Source of the DNA: JBGTCY01 sp041748615
GTDB lineage: Bacteria; Bacteroidota; Bacteroidia; Chitinophagales; CAIOSU01
Assembly: GCA_041748615.1 (NCBI GenBank)
Contig: JBGTCY010000143.1
Location: 1 to 23,658, forward strand
Direction: 5' to 3'
DNA length: 23,658 nt
Numbering within the stretch: the first letter of the stretch is position 1; each line of letters starts with the position of its first letter. Position numbers and translations under genes: made by a program. The notes under the pieces are model-generated. The model was not told the origin of the DNA. It did no database searches and saw only the letters and a list, made by a program, of their open reading frames with translations. Positions 1-8,375 of the stretch are shown piece after piece.

Positions 1-2391
1 GCCCTCCATTTCCCAAACTGTGTTAACGCCATTTAATTGCTGGGTTGAAAACAACCCGATGCTGGTACCGGCAAAATAGGTCACTTGATTTCCATCATTG
101 AAGAGATGCACCCAGGGCACGGAGGGTCCGTTGCCGCTGCCATCCGGATTTTCTTCGAGGTTTCCGCTCACATCCGTCCAGTTCGCACCGCCATCCTCTG
201 TGTAAAAAATACTCGGAACTCCATAGTTGGAAAATGAAATCAACAACACATCGGGGTTCAGCCGGTCTGCATCCACGCAACTGAGGTAGGCGTTTGAAGG
301 AAATTGAACTCCGGAAATATCCACCCGCTGCGTATTGTTGGTGCGGCAACTGTCAAGTTTGAACAGCCTTCCATTACCTGTTCCAAAGAAAAGCCGGTGC
401 GGATTCGCTTCGCTGAGCGCCAGAGTGGTGATGGATGGAATTGTGTTGCCGCTGAAATTCAGTGTTGTGCCATTCAGTCGCACCCAGTTTGTTGAAATGG
501 TATTGTATTCATCACCCAGCAATGGAATATCATTCAAATTATCATTGCGCCAGATGCTTCTGCCTGCTGGAAGATATAGGATGCTGTCGGCAGTGGGGTC
601 AAGAATGAAAGGGTTAATGAAAAGATATCCGCTTCCCCCGCCTGTCGGGTCAATGCGCGTGAGGTTGTTCACGGTGCCATCATCACTGATGTCAAATTTG
701 AAGGTCTTTCCGGTTTGCCAACTCAGGTAATAATTGGAGCGGTTGCGGGTAATCGCGCAGTACGCGCCATCGCCATAAAAAATGGATTTCCATCCTTGAA
801 GATAGTTGAGCGAGTTGGTGAAGAATGTTCCGTTATCCTGAAGTCCGCCAATCATAATTTCACTGTCGGTTTCACCCCGCTCAATCGCGCAGGTGTAAAA
901 CTGACCGGTGTTGTATCCATTGTTGAGACTGCGCCAAACCACCGTATCCGCCAAAATATTTTCTGTGCGCATGATGCCGCCATCACTTGCCGAAATCGCA
1001 ATGTTGGGATTTGACGGCAGAAAAATCAACTTGTGCTGGTCGGGATGATGATTTGGATAAATGTAATTTGAAATTTTAGCCGTGTCGCACTGATAGCCGC
1101 CAATCCACGCGTAACCGTAAGAAGAGTAACCATTTACCGAGCGGTAAAGATTCGTGCCGCCCAAAAACACCACATCGGGGTCATCGGGTTTCACCGCGAT
1201 GCAGAGGTCGTAAGAATTTTGTGAACTGAATTTTGCAAAGTCAAATGTGTAAAAACCGGTGCAGTTGTCATTCGGAATGTTTGCGGTTTTATTTGACCAA
1301 TCGCCTCCGGTTCCTGTTCCGTCACCACTGAGATACCGGTACTTCCAGAGGTGGTGACCGGTCGCTCCGCTGCCCGGAGTTTCAGCAATGAACCACACTT
1401 GTGATTCATCCGATGGCGCGATTGAGATTTCAATTCTTCGGTAGTTTGCTGGAAATCCCTGCGGAGTGATGTTTACCCAGATAATGCCGTCCACTGAACG
1501 CCAGATTCCCTTTGAAGGAGTTTCACTGCTCACCGTTGCATACAAAATACCTGTTGAGGAGATGGCGATATCCGTATATTCAGAAATCGGGTTCACGGTG
1601 GTGTCTAATCCCAACACTGCCTGCCAGGTGATTCCACCATCCGCGCTGCGCCAGACGCCATTGACGACAGCGGCATACACCACATCTTCATTTACATTCA
1701 CCGGCTCGGTGACGATTTCCCACACGAAATCAAAGTCGCGTTTTTGATAAAGCGTAGTAGGTGTGTTGGAAACGGTAGAGAGCAACTGCTCCCAACTCTC
1801 TCCACCGTCAGTGGATTTAAAAATACCGTCACCGCTGAAGCGGGAAGAAAATCCGGCAGCATTGACGATGCCATAATGTTCGCCTGTTCCATAATACCAC
1901 ACATTTGTTTTTCCCGGACGCGTGTCCTGCGCGACACAAGTAACGCTGTGCATCTGATGCGGTGCCGTAGTTTTCACAAAATGTTCCCCTCCGTCAACTG
2001 AGCGCCACATGCCCCCGCTCACTTGTCCAGCGATGATGCTATTTTCGTCCGTAACATCCAGTGCCAACGCGCGTGTTCGTCCTCCTACATTATTCGGTCC
2101 GCGCGATTGCCAGACATTGGAACGGCTCTGGTTGCGCGGCAGATTTTCCGCAAATTCCAATTCCCGTTTTCGATAGTCTTTCGGAATCTCTCCGGTCACC
2201 GGATTGTGCAGACGCATGAATTCGTACTCCTTGTATGCATCCGCGTTTTCAGTAGTTCCGATTCCATAAAGATGCTGAATACGTTCTTTCGGTAATTCAA
2301 TCTTTGAAAAATTCTCTTTATTGAAATAAAAAAAACCAATCGTTGCTGCCAGGATGAACATCACCGAAAACAAAATCAAATATTTTTTCAT
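1..2391 (-). CDS. BNR/Asp-box beta-propeller exported protein (C-terminus beyond window)
   Basis: An uninterrupted frame of 797 codons runs from ATG at 2391 to base 1 with no stop, so the 3' end lies outside the window. The N-terminus (MKKYLILFSVMFILAATIG) is a signal peptide or signal anchor. A linker of about 70 residues follows, then GPNNVGGRTRALALDV near residue 98, an opening typical of Bacteroidota sortilin/VPS10-like or WD40/YVTN/BNR proteins. Asp-box motifs (SxDGGxxW type) are visible near residues 131 (SVDGGEHF), 193 (STDGGESW), 249 (SADGGITW) and 731 (TEDGGANW), each at a propeller blade turn. No catalytic residues can be assigned, so sialidase activity is not claimed. Such proteins often end in a T9SS sorting domain, but that part is not visible here. 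The gene lies downstream of a strong terminator (2477-2508), so it probably has its own promoter in the 85 bases before the ATG. Confidence 0.93.
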   Translation of the reverse strand, partial: MKKYLILFSVMFILAATIGFFYFNKENFSKIELPKERIQHLYGIGTTENADAYKEYEFMRLHNPVTGEIPKDYRKRELEFAENLPRNQSRSNVWQSRGPNNVGGRTRALALDVTDENSIIAGQVSGGMWRSVDGGEHFVKTTAPHQMHSVTCVAQDTRPGKTNVWYYGTGEHYGIVNAAGFSSRFSGDGIFKSTDGGESWEQLLSTVSNTPTTLYQKRDFDFVWEIVTEPVNVNEDVVYAAVVNGVWRSADGGITWQAVLGLDTTVNPISEYTDIAISSTGILYATVSSETPSKGIWRSVDGIIWVNITPQGFPANYRRIEISIAPSDESQVWFIAETPGSGATGHHLWKYRYLSGDGTGTGGDWSNKTANIPNDNCTGFYTFDFAKFSSQNSYDLCIAVKPDDPDVVFLGGTNLYRSVNGYSSYGYAWIGGYQCDTAKISNYIYPNHHPDQHKLIFLPSNPNIAISASDGGIMRTENILADTVVWRSLNNGYNTGQFYTCAIERGETDSEIMIGGLQDNGTFFTNSLNYLQGWKSIFYGDGAYCAITRNRSNYYLSWQTGKTFKFDISDDGTVNNLTRIDPTGGGSGYLFINPFILDPTADSILYLPAGRSIWRNDNLNDIPLLGDEYNTISTNWVRLNGTTLNFSGNTIPSITTLALSEANPHRLFFGTGNGRLFKLDSCRTNNTQRVDISGVQFPSNAYLSCVDADRLNPDVLLISFSNYGVPSIFYTEDGGANWTDVSGNLEENPDGSGNGPSVPWVHLFNDGNQVTYFAGTSIGLFSTQQLNGVNTVWEMEG

Positions 2392-2476
2392 GCAATTTTT
2401 CTTGGAAAAACAAGATAGGAATTTGGATGGTGATTAAGTGGTGGATGAGTAATTTCAGCAAGAATTTGCACGAATA

Positions 2477-2508
2477 AAAAAATGCCCGACTTTCACCGGG
2501 CATTTTTT
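2477..2508 (-). terminator. Intrinsic terminator of the VWA/CHRD gene
   Basis: A 12-bp perfect stem (2477-2488 with 2497-2508) has a GC core GCCCG/CGGGC, an 8-base loop and A/T tracts on both sides. On the minus strand it starts 21 bases after the TAG stop at 2529 and ends in six T residues, a standard rho-independent terminator. Its symmetric A/T flanks would let it work in either direction, but only minus-strand genes approach it. Confidence 0.9.
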
Positions 2509-2528
2509 AAATCAACATTTATAATCTC

Positions 2529-5500
2529 CTACCGCGTCATCAGCAATTTTTTATTCACTACATCACCTCTTTCGGTGATGATGCGGTAGAAATACATGCT
2601 GTAAGCGACATTGCCGGGATAAAACTCTTCATTATAGGACATGTTACCATCCGCAACACCATCAAACAAGACTGCTACCAACCTGCCTTCAAGGTTGACG
2701 ATTTCAAGACGCACGCGCATCGTTTCAGGAAGTTTGAATTCAATCACCGTTCTTTCATTGAAAGGATTCGGGATAGCATTCATGTACAACTCATACTTTT
2801 CAGTATCATTGAATAATGCGCTTTCATCACCTGAACGCTTACCTATACCACAAGGCGCTCCTTCATTGAAGGTAGTCGGCAATGTGCTTCCGCTGCCGGT
2901 GAAACCGTCATGGTAGTTGTCGGTTTTGGAATCGCCAAACCATAAGAAAGGAGTAGCGCCACCGGTGAACTCAATTTTCTGAATATCAATCACAAACGGG
3001 TTAGCGCCATTGCTATAGGGAACTTCGATAAATGTGAGGCTGCCAAATCCACTAAACGGATTAAACGCGCTCAACGGAATACAGACTGTAAACCAATCCG
3101 TTCCGGGATTACCGATGATATGACTGCTCAGATTTACCGAACCGCTGGATGAGCTTTGCGGACGCACCTGAATTTTGTTCCATTCGGCATTACCGTTTAC
3201 ATCACGCAATGTCAGGCAAATTTGGTTGTTGCCACCCGCTAATACATTTTGTGGTGTACCCCATAATGAAATCGGGTCATAACCAAGTTTGAGTTTTCTC
3301 CAACTTCTTACAGGGTTGGTGGTGCGGAGATAGGAGGGTTCATTTCCGCCCTGTTCGTTTACACACACGCCATTATCGCAGTAGTCAATCGTACACGGGT
3401 CGCCATCATCGCAATTAATGGGAGTGAAAATACATTTTCCACCATCGTCACATACATCTATCGTGCATACATCTCCATCATCACAAATGGCAGGAACTAT
3501 CAGTTGCGCTCTTATTTCACCACCGGGATATGCGGTCGTGTGTATGTTGATGTACCATAATTCCGAAAGCAGTTCTGTTTCCTGAACATCAGTTAGAACA
3601 AAAGAATCCGAGAAGTTCCCGGATGATACGCCCATCGGAAGTGTTGTTAAGGTGATTTGAGCAGCACCATTCGTTCCCGCAGGGGCAGGACCGTGGAAAT
3701 GCGCCATGGTCGTGACTCCTTCTAAGCCTGTGAAGGTGACATTGAAGATCAATGATCTTGTAGAAGGGTTATAAATTCCGATTAAGTTTCCGGTAGCCTC
3801 GGTAGGTGTGGGCAGAACTTCCTGCGACCCGTCCAGCAAAACATCAATTTCTACTGCGCACTCATCCTCGATGCAACCCGAAAAATCATAAAAGCATTGA
3901 CCGTTATCACAATAGTCTATTGTACATTCGATGCCGTCATTGCAATTCAACGGTGTTGTATAACAACCTATCAAGGGATCGCAGAGATCAATCGTGCATG
4001 CATCTCCGTCATCACAAATGACAGGAATAATGAGTTGCGCTCTTATTTCACCACCGGGATATGCTGTCGTATGAATATTGATATACCATAATCCTGAAAG
4101 CAGTTCGGCTTCCTGATCATCTGTGAGAACAAAGACATCCGCAAAATTTCCGGAAGTAACGCCCAGCGGAAGCGTAGTCAAGGTGATTTGAGCAGCGCCA
4201 TTCGTTCCTGCCGGTGCAGGTCCGTGGAAATGAGCCATGGTCGTGGTTCCTTCTAAACCTGTAAAGGTGGCAGTGAAGCTCAAAATGTTAGTCAAAGGAC
4301 TATAGGTGCCGGTCAAACTTCCGGTTGCCTCAGTTGGTGTTGGCAATACTTCCTGCGATCCATCCAGCACAACAACAATTTCTACTACACACTCATCTAT
4401 AATGCAACCGGAATCATCATGAATGCATTGACCACCATCGCACCTGTCTATAGTGCATTCGATTCCATCATCGCAATCGGAATCAGATACACAACAGGCG
4501 TTATCACCAAAGCAAACTCCACAGTTATCTTTTGCCCAATCCGGCTGTTTACCCGTTGTGCCGCCCACACATTCACCACATTCATCAATGAACGCTGCAC
4601 CGTTTCGAACATTGGCGCAATCATAAACGGGGAATGAAACACAATTCGTAGATGAGTTTCCAGTCGCTCCGACTACGGTAAATCCAACTTCGATGATCGG
4701 ACCGGCTTGTCCGCCTCCGTTCGATCCTGAATAGGCTCTTGCTCTGACAACATAATAACCTGGCTTAGGCGACCAGGGATTATAGTTGCCGTCCGGAGAA
4801 TCGCCATTGAAAGCAAAAGGCTCTACATTTTCATTGCGGAAGAAACTGCCGTTGAGCCAAAACCGCACACTGCGTACTTGCACAGGTCGCGGCTCGCAAA
4901 TGTCCGCACGGATATTGAAACGGCAAAGCGTATCCAAACTGATGACATGTCCATCCGTCAAGGGACCTACTTCTCCGTTATAACCTTCATACATCAGTGT
5001 GAATCCGCTGATTTCCAAATCTTCACATTCTATACCGCAATCGGGTATCGGCACATAAACACATTCGTTATCATCGCAGTATGCTTCGATGCAAGGGTCA
5101 TCACTTTCACATACCAAGGCGGTATAAGTTGTTGCAACAACGCTGTCACAACCATTCACCCCAGTGAGGGAGTCATATAATGTAATTGTGGAAACTCCTC
5201 CATAGAGGTCAAAGAATTCATCGCAGACATCCTCGTTCAGTTGCGTGAGTGAATTTTGAAGAACAGCAAGGATGGTCGTTACCACGCTATCGCATCCATT
5301 TGCAGGAACGAATGTATCATAATAAGTTCCCTGAGTAAACTGCCATTCACCTGCTACAAAAAAACTGTCGCCTTCACAGATGCTCTCGTTAACTGTTGTT
5401 CCGGTGTGTGGCTTAATCGTAAGAATCGTTGTTATCACACTGTCACAACCGTTTGCGGCAACCAGCGTGTCATAGTAATTTCCTTCGGTGGTTTGATTAC

Positions 5501-8318
5501 CGCCACCTGCAAAGAAACTTTCTCCTGCACAGATTGATTCATTAACGATGCTGCCGGTATGAGGCTTCAAGGTAAGAATCGTTGTCACAACACTGTCGCA
5601 ACCATTTGCGGCAACCAGCGTGTCATAGTAAGTTCCTTCTGTGGTTTGATTACCGCCACCCGCGTAGAAACTTTCACCTGCACAGATTGCTTCATTAACG
5701 GTGCTTCCGGTATGCGGAAGAACAGTCAAAGATGTAGCAATCACACTGTCACAATCATTGCTCGCTAAGAGTGTATCATAGTAAACACCCTGAATGGTTC
5801 GATAAGCGCTTCCTGCAAAAAAGCTGTCGCCTTCACAGATACTTTCCTCAACATTTATCAGGTAATTTGTACTCACCGAAAGGTTCGTAGTGATGATACT
5901 GTCGCAGCCATTGGCGGCTGTTAACGTATCATAGTAGATGCCTTCATCTGTTTGATTTTCTCCACCTGCAAAATATTCAGCGCCTTCACATATCGTTACT
6001 TCTATCGTCTTAAATGAATGTGGTTTCACGGTTAGGATAGTCGTTACTACACTATCGCATCCATTCGCGGCAACTAATGTATCATAGTAGGCTCCGCCAA
6101 TCGTTTGATTACCGCCTCCCGCGTAGAAACTTTCGCCTTCACAGATACTTTCATTCACTGTTGTTCCGGCATGCGGCTTAATCGTAAGGATGGTCGTTAC
6201 AACGCTGTCACATCCATTTGCGGCAACCAATGTATCATAATAGGTTCCCTGAGTAAACTGCCATTCTCCCGCTACAAAGAAGCTATCGCCTTCGCAGATA
6301 CTCTCATTTACTGATGAACCGGCATGTGGTTTTACTGTGAGGTTGGTGATTACCACGCTGTCGCATCCATTCGCGGCAACCAATGTATCATAATAGGTTC
6401 CCTGGGTAAACTGCCATTCACCGGCTACAAAGAAGCTGTTGCCTTCGCAGATACTTTCATTTAAGGTTGTATCTGAATGTAATAATACGGTCAGATTGAT
6501 TGTAATGATGCTGTCACAACCGTTGGCGGCTATTAAAGTATCATAATATGTTCCGGCTAAATTCTGATTTCCTCTTACGATATATTCTTCGCCTTCGCAG
6601 ATACTGACATTCAAGGTGGTATCTGCAACCGGTAAAACAGTAAGTGTAGTGATTAATACACTGTCGCAACCGTTTGCCGCTGTCAAAGTATCGTAATACT
6701 CACCTGTCATAGTTTGCCATGCTTCACCAACAAACACGCTGTCGCCCGCACAAATTGAAGTATCCAGAAGCCCGATAGCAAGTGGACCGGGTTCCACGGT
6801 TACCGTAGCCGTACAGGTACTTGAATTGTCATTATTGTCAATTACCGTAAGAGTTACAATATTTTCACCAATATCCGAACAGTCGAAATTGTTTTGAGTT
6901 ACATCCAGCGATGCTATTCCGCAGGCATCATTGCTGCCATCATCAATATCCTCCGCGGTAATGCTTGCTTTTCCTTCACTATCCAACTGGATGGTGGTGT
7001 CCTTACATTCAGCATTTGGTTTTACCAAATCCACCACTGTAACTATTGCCGTACAGGTATCTGAATCATAAGGACCGGTGACAATTAACTTTACTGGATT
7101 TTCACCAACATGGGAACAATCAAATTCAGCAGGATCAATGGTGATGGTTCCTCCACATGTTTCACTGCCATCGTCAATATCGGAAACTTCAATTGAACCC
7201 AATCCGTTTTCATCCAGAAAGACCGTTTTATCCTGGCATATTGCTTCAGTAACGCAACAATTTGAAGGAGTGATTTCTTTTGAACACGTAGCTACACAAC
7301 CTCCATCAGTCACTGTTACGCTGTAAATACCCAAACCCAACCCCGTGATGGTTTGTGTGGTATCTCCCGTACTCCAGATAATTGTTACCGGACCGGCAGG
7401 ATTCATAATATTTAAAGTGAGCGCGGCATCCTCTCCATTGCCATTACATGTTAATGTGTCAAGAATGATGCAGGACAATCCTAATGAAGACAATGTCACT
7501 GAGGCATTATCTTCATCGTCTTCGCTCTGCGTGCCGTCATCATTGCCCGGAGTGGAATCAGGGTCAACCCTGTTGCTTGACGTGATTTGAGCAACATTTT
7601 TATAATTACCCGATGCATTTACAATCGCGGTAATGCGTAAAGTATCATTCGCATCATTTGGTAAATCACCGATTTCCCAGGTAATCACATTACCTGCTTT
7701 AGATGTTTTAACGCCCCCGTCATCAAAGAGGTAAGTGTAACCGTTAGGCAGCGTATCTACCGCTGCAACATCACCTGCATCTTCCAAGCCGCTATTTCTG
7801 ACAACGATTGTGAATGTGACCGTATCACCGGGACAAACAATCGGTTTATCCACTGTTTTGGTTAATGACAAATCAGCACGGCAAATCAAACCGGCAATAT
7901 CCCTGAGGTTGTTTGCCAATGTAGCAGTAGTGAGAATGGTATAGTCGCCTTTGGTAAAATCAGATTCCGGAGAAGGGTATTTATCAGGACCTGAGATGCG
8001 CTGAACTCTGTTTTCATTCAGCGTTGGATTCGGCACACCTACTACAAACATGTGTGTACCCAAACCGCGAATAATATCCGCTTGTTTTTCAGCATTACCT
8101 ACATGGTCAGTACCCGATGAAGTTGATACATTAGGATTGCCGTCTGTAAAGAATATCACTAATGGTGCGAATTCAACATTCATAATCATATTCTTTACCG
8201 TGATTAAGGCTGCCTCCCAGTTGGTAGTGCTGTTGGGGCTGTAGTAGTCACGATTCTCGGCTTTCGAACCGGTACCATAGAGATAATCAGAGTAGTCTTG
8301 TAAATTATCGTCCGTCAC
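2529..8318 (-). CDS. C-terminal part of giant VWA/DUF11/SprB/CHRD protein with T9SS sorting domain
   Basis: This 1,929-residue frame opens at GTG 8318, but the same frame continues upstream to the TAG at 8373-8375 and then into the 8373-10025 frame. It is therefore the back part of one gene. Order, in residues of this fragment: rest of the VWA domain with MIDAS Thr (TTNW, 31-32) and Asp (FFTDG, 59); DUF11 at 149-275; SprB-like repeat at 288-353; two HYR-like Cys-containing domains at 355-510; ten 51-residue repeats plus one degenerate unit at 522-1068; an Ig-like module at 1103-1216; Cys-rich DGIECTIDxC linkers; CHRD domains at 1312-1432 and 1489-1609; a beta-sandwich, perhaps carbohydrate-binding, at about 1665-1830; and a T9SS type A sorting domain (IPNPFNERTVIEFKLP to KKLLMTR). 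By itself it has no signal peptide and could not be exported. Likely role of the intact protein: cell-surface adhesion or matrix binding (inference). Confidence 0.9.
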   Translation of the reverse strand: MTDDNLQDYSDYLYGTGSKAENRDYYSPNSTTNWEAALITVKNMIMNVEFAPLVIFFTDGNPNVSTSSGTDHVGNAEKQADIIRGLGTHMFVVGVPNPTLNENRVQRISGPDKYPSPESDFTKGDYTILTTATLANNLRDIAGLICRADLSLTKTVDKPIVCPGDTVTFTIVVRNSGLEDAGDVAAVDTLPNGYTYLFDDGGVKTSKAGNVITWEIGDLPNDANDTLRITAIVNASGNYKNVAQITSSNRVDPDSTPGNDDGTQSEDDEDNASVTLSSLGLSCIILDTLTCNGNGEDAALTLNIMNPAGPVTIIWSTGDTTQTITGLGLGIYSVTVTDGGCVATCSKEITPSNCCVTEAICQDKTVFLDENGLGSIEVSDIDDGSETCGGTITIDPAEFDCSHVGENPVKLIVTGPYDSDTCTAIVTVVDLVKPNAECKDTTIQLDSEGKASITAEDIDDGSNDACGIASLDVTQNNFDCSDIGENIVTLTVIDNNDNSSTCTATVTVEPGPLAIGLLDTSICAGDSVFVGEAWQTMTGEYYDTLTAANGCDSVLITTLTVLPVADTTLNVSICEGEEYIVRGNQNLAGTYYDTLIAANGCDSIITINLTVLLHSDTTLNESICEGNSFFVAGEWQFTQGTYYDTLVAANGCDSVVITNLTVKPHAGSSVNESICEGDSFFVAGEWQFTQGTYYDTLVAANGCDSVVTTILTIKPHAGTTVNESICEGESFYAGGGNQTIGGAYYDTLVAANGCDSVVTTILTVKPHSFKTIEVTICEGAEYFAGGENQTDEGIYYDTLTAANGCDSIITTNLSVSTNYLINVEESICEGDSFFAGSAYRTIQGVYYDTLLASNDCDSVIATSLTVLPHTGSTVNEAICAGESFYAGGGNQTTEGTYYDTLVAANGCDSVVTTILTLKPHTGSIVNESICAGESFFAGGGNQTTEGNYYDTLVAANGCDSVITTILTIKPHTGTTVNESICEGDSFFVAGEWQFTQGTYYDTFVPANGCDSVVTTILAVLQNSLTQLNEDVCDEFFDLYGGVSTITLYDSLTGVNGCDSVVATTYTALVCESDDPCIEAYCDDNECVYVPIPDCGIECEDLEISGFTLMYEGYNGEVGPLTDGHVISLDTLCRFNIRADICEPRPVQVRSVRFWLNGSFFRNENVEPFAFNGDSPDGNYNPWSPKPGYYVVRARAYSGSNGGGQAGPIIEVGFTVVGATGNSSTNCVSFPVYDCANVRNGAAFIDECGECVGGTTGKQPDWAKDNCGVCFGDNACCVSDSDCDDGIECTIDRCDGGQCIHDDSGCIIDECVVEIVVVLDGSQEVLPTPTEATGSLTGTYSPLTNILSFTATFTGLEGTTTMAHFHGPAPAGTNGAAQITLTTLPLGVTSGNFADVFVLTDDQEAELLSGLWYINIHTTAYPGGEIRAQLIIPVICDDGDACTIDLCDPLIGCYTTPLNCNDGIECTIDYCDNGQCFYDFSGCIEDECAVEIDVLLDGSQEVLPTPTEATGNLIGIYNPSTRSLIFNVTFTGLEGVTTMAHFHGPAPAGTNGAAQITLTTLPMGVSSGNFSDSFVLTDVQETELLSELWYINIHTTAYPGGEIRAQLIVPAICDDGDVCTIDVCDDGGKCIFTPINCDDGDPCTIDYCDNGVCVNEQGGNEPSYLRTTNPVRSWRKLKLGYDPISLWGTPQNVLAGGNNQICLTLRDVNGNAEWNKIQVRPQSSSSGSVNLSSHIIGNPGTDWFTVCIPLSAFNPFSGFGSLTFIEVPYSNGANPFVIDIQKIEFTGGATPFLWFGDSKTDNYHDGFTGSGSTLPTTFNEGAPCGIGKRSGDESALFNDTEKYELYMNAIPNPFNERTVIEFKLPETMRVRLEIVNLEGRLVAVLFDGVADGNMSYNEEFYPGNVAYSMYFYRIITERGDVVNKKLLMTR
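3492..4385 (-). repeat. Tandem duplication carrying two CHRD domains, period 531 bp
   Basis: CHRD A is encoded at 4023-4385 and CHRD B at 3492-3854. Matched anchors, such as the GCCATGGT stretch at 3703 and 4234, are exactly 531 bases (177 codons) apart, and the duplicated unit includes the Cys-rich CDDGDxCTIDxC linker. Both copies keep the CHRD signature MAHFHGPAPAGTNGAAQITL and WYNIHT-like plus PGGEIRAQL segments. The high identity indicates a fairly recent in-frame duplication. Confidence 0.9.
5115..6755 (-). repeat. Eleven tandem 153-bp (51-residue) Cys-pair repeats
   Basis: Ten units of 50-51 codons lie between 6755 and 5229, with a shorter degenerate eleventh to about 5115. Each unit has the pattern IC(E/A)G, then an aromatic or Gly-rich stretch, GxYYDT, AANGCDS and a T-rich strand. 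The two Cys are 28 residues apart and could form one disulfide per unit. The units fall into two subtypes: GEWQFTQG (units 3, 4, 10) and GGNQTxxG (units 5, 8, 9 and, more loosely, 2 and 6). Three diverged copies lie in the N-terminal fragment of the same gene. This kind of repeat is common in Bacteroidota surface proteins and probably forms a stalk (inference). Confidence 0.93.
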
Positions 8319-8372
8319 TTCCTGAAAATCGGGGGTGCCTCCAATTCTGGATCTTCTAGCTTGCGTTGCAAA

Positions 8373-8375
8373 CTA
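8373..8375 (-). other. Premature in-frame TAG codon
   Basis: The minus strand reads ATT GCT TTT GTG TAG TTT GCA ACG CAA, so RIAFV is followed by stop and then FATQA in the same frame. VWA domains commonly have a charged or polar residue here, as in a VEF pattern, which would need only GAG to TAG. Confidence 0.85.

Noticed and set aside
335..1747. Several plus-strand frames at the left edge
   Set aside because: All are shadows of the continuous minus-strand beta-propeller frame from 2391 to 1, which carries four Asp-box motifs.
5115..6755. Regular 153-bp repeats as a possible CRISPR array
   Set aside because: The units are translated continuously in one frame with conserved Cys, Gly and Tyr positions; there is no short repeat-spacer structure and no cas gene.
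8373..8375. Reassigned TAG codon (alternative genetic code)
   Set aside because: TAG ends this same gene at 2529, just before a terminator, and also ends the Calx-beta gene at 10172, so TAG is used as a stop here.
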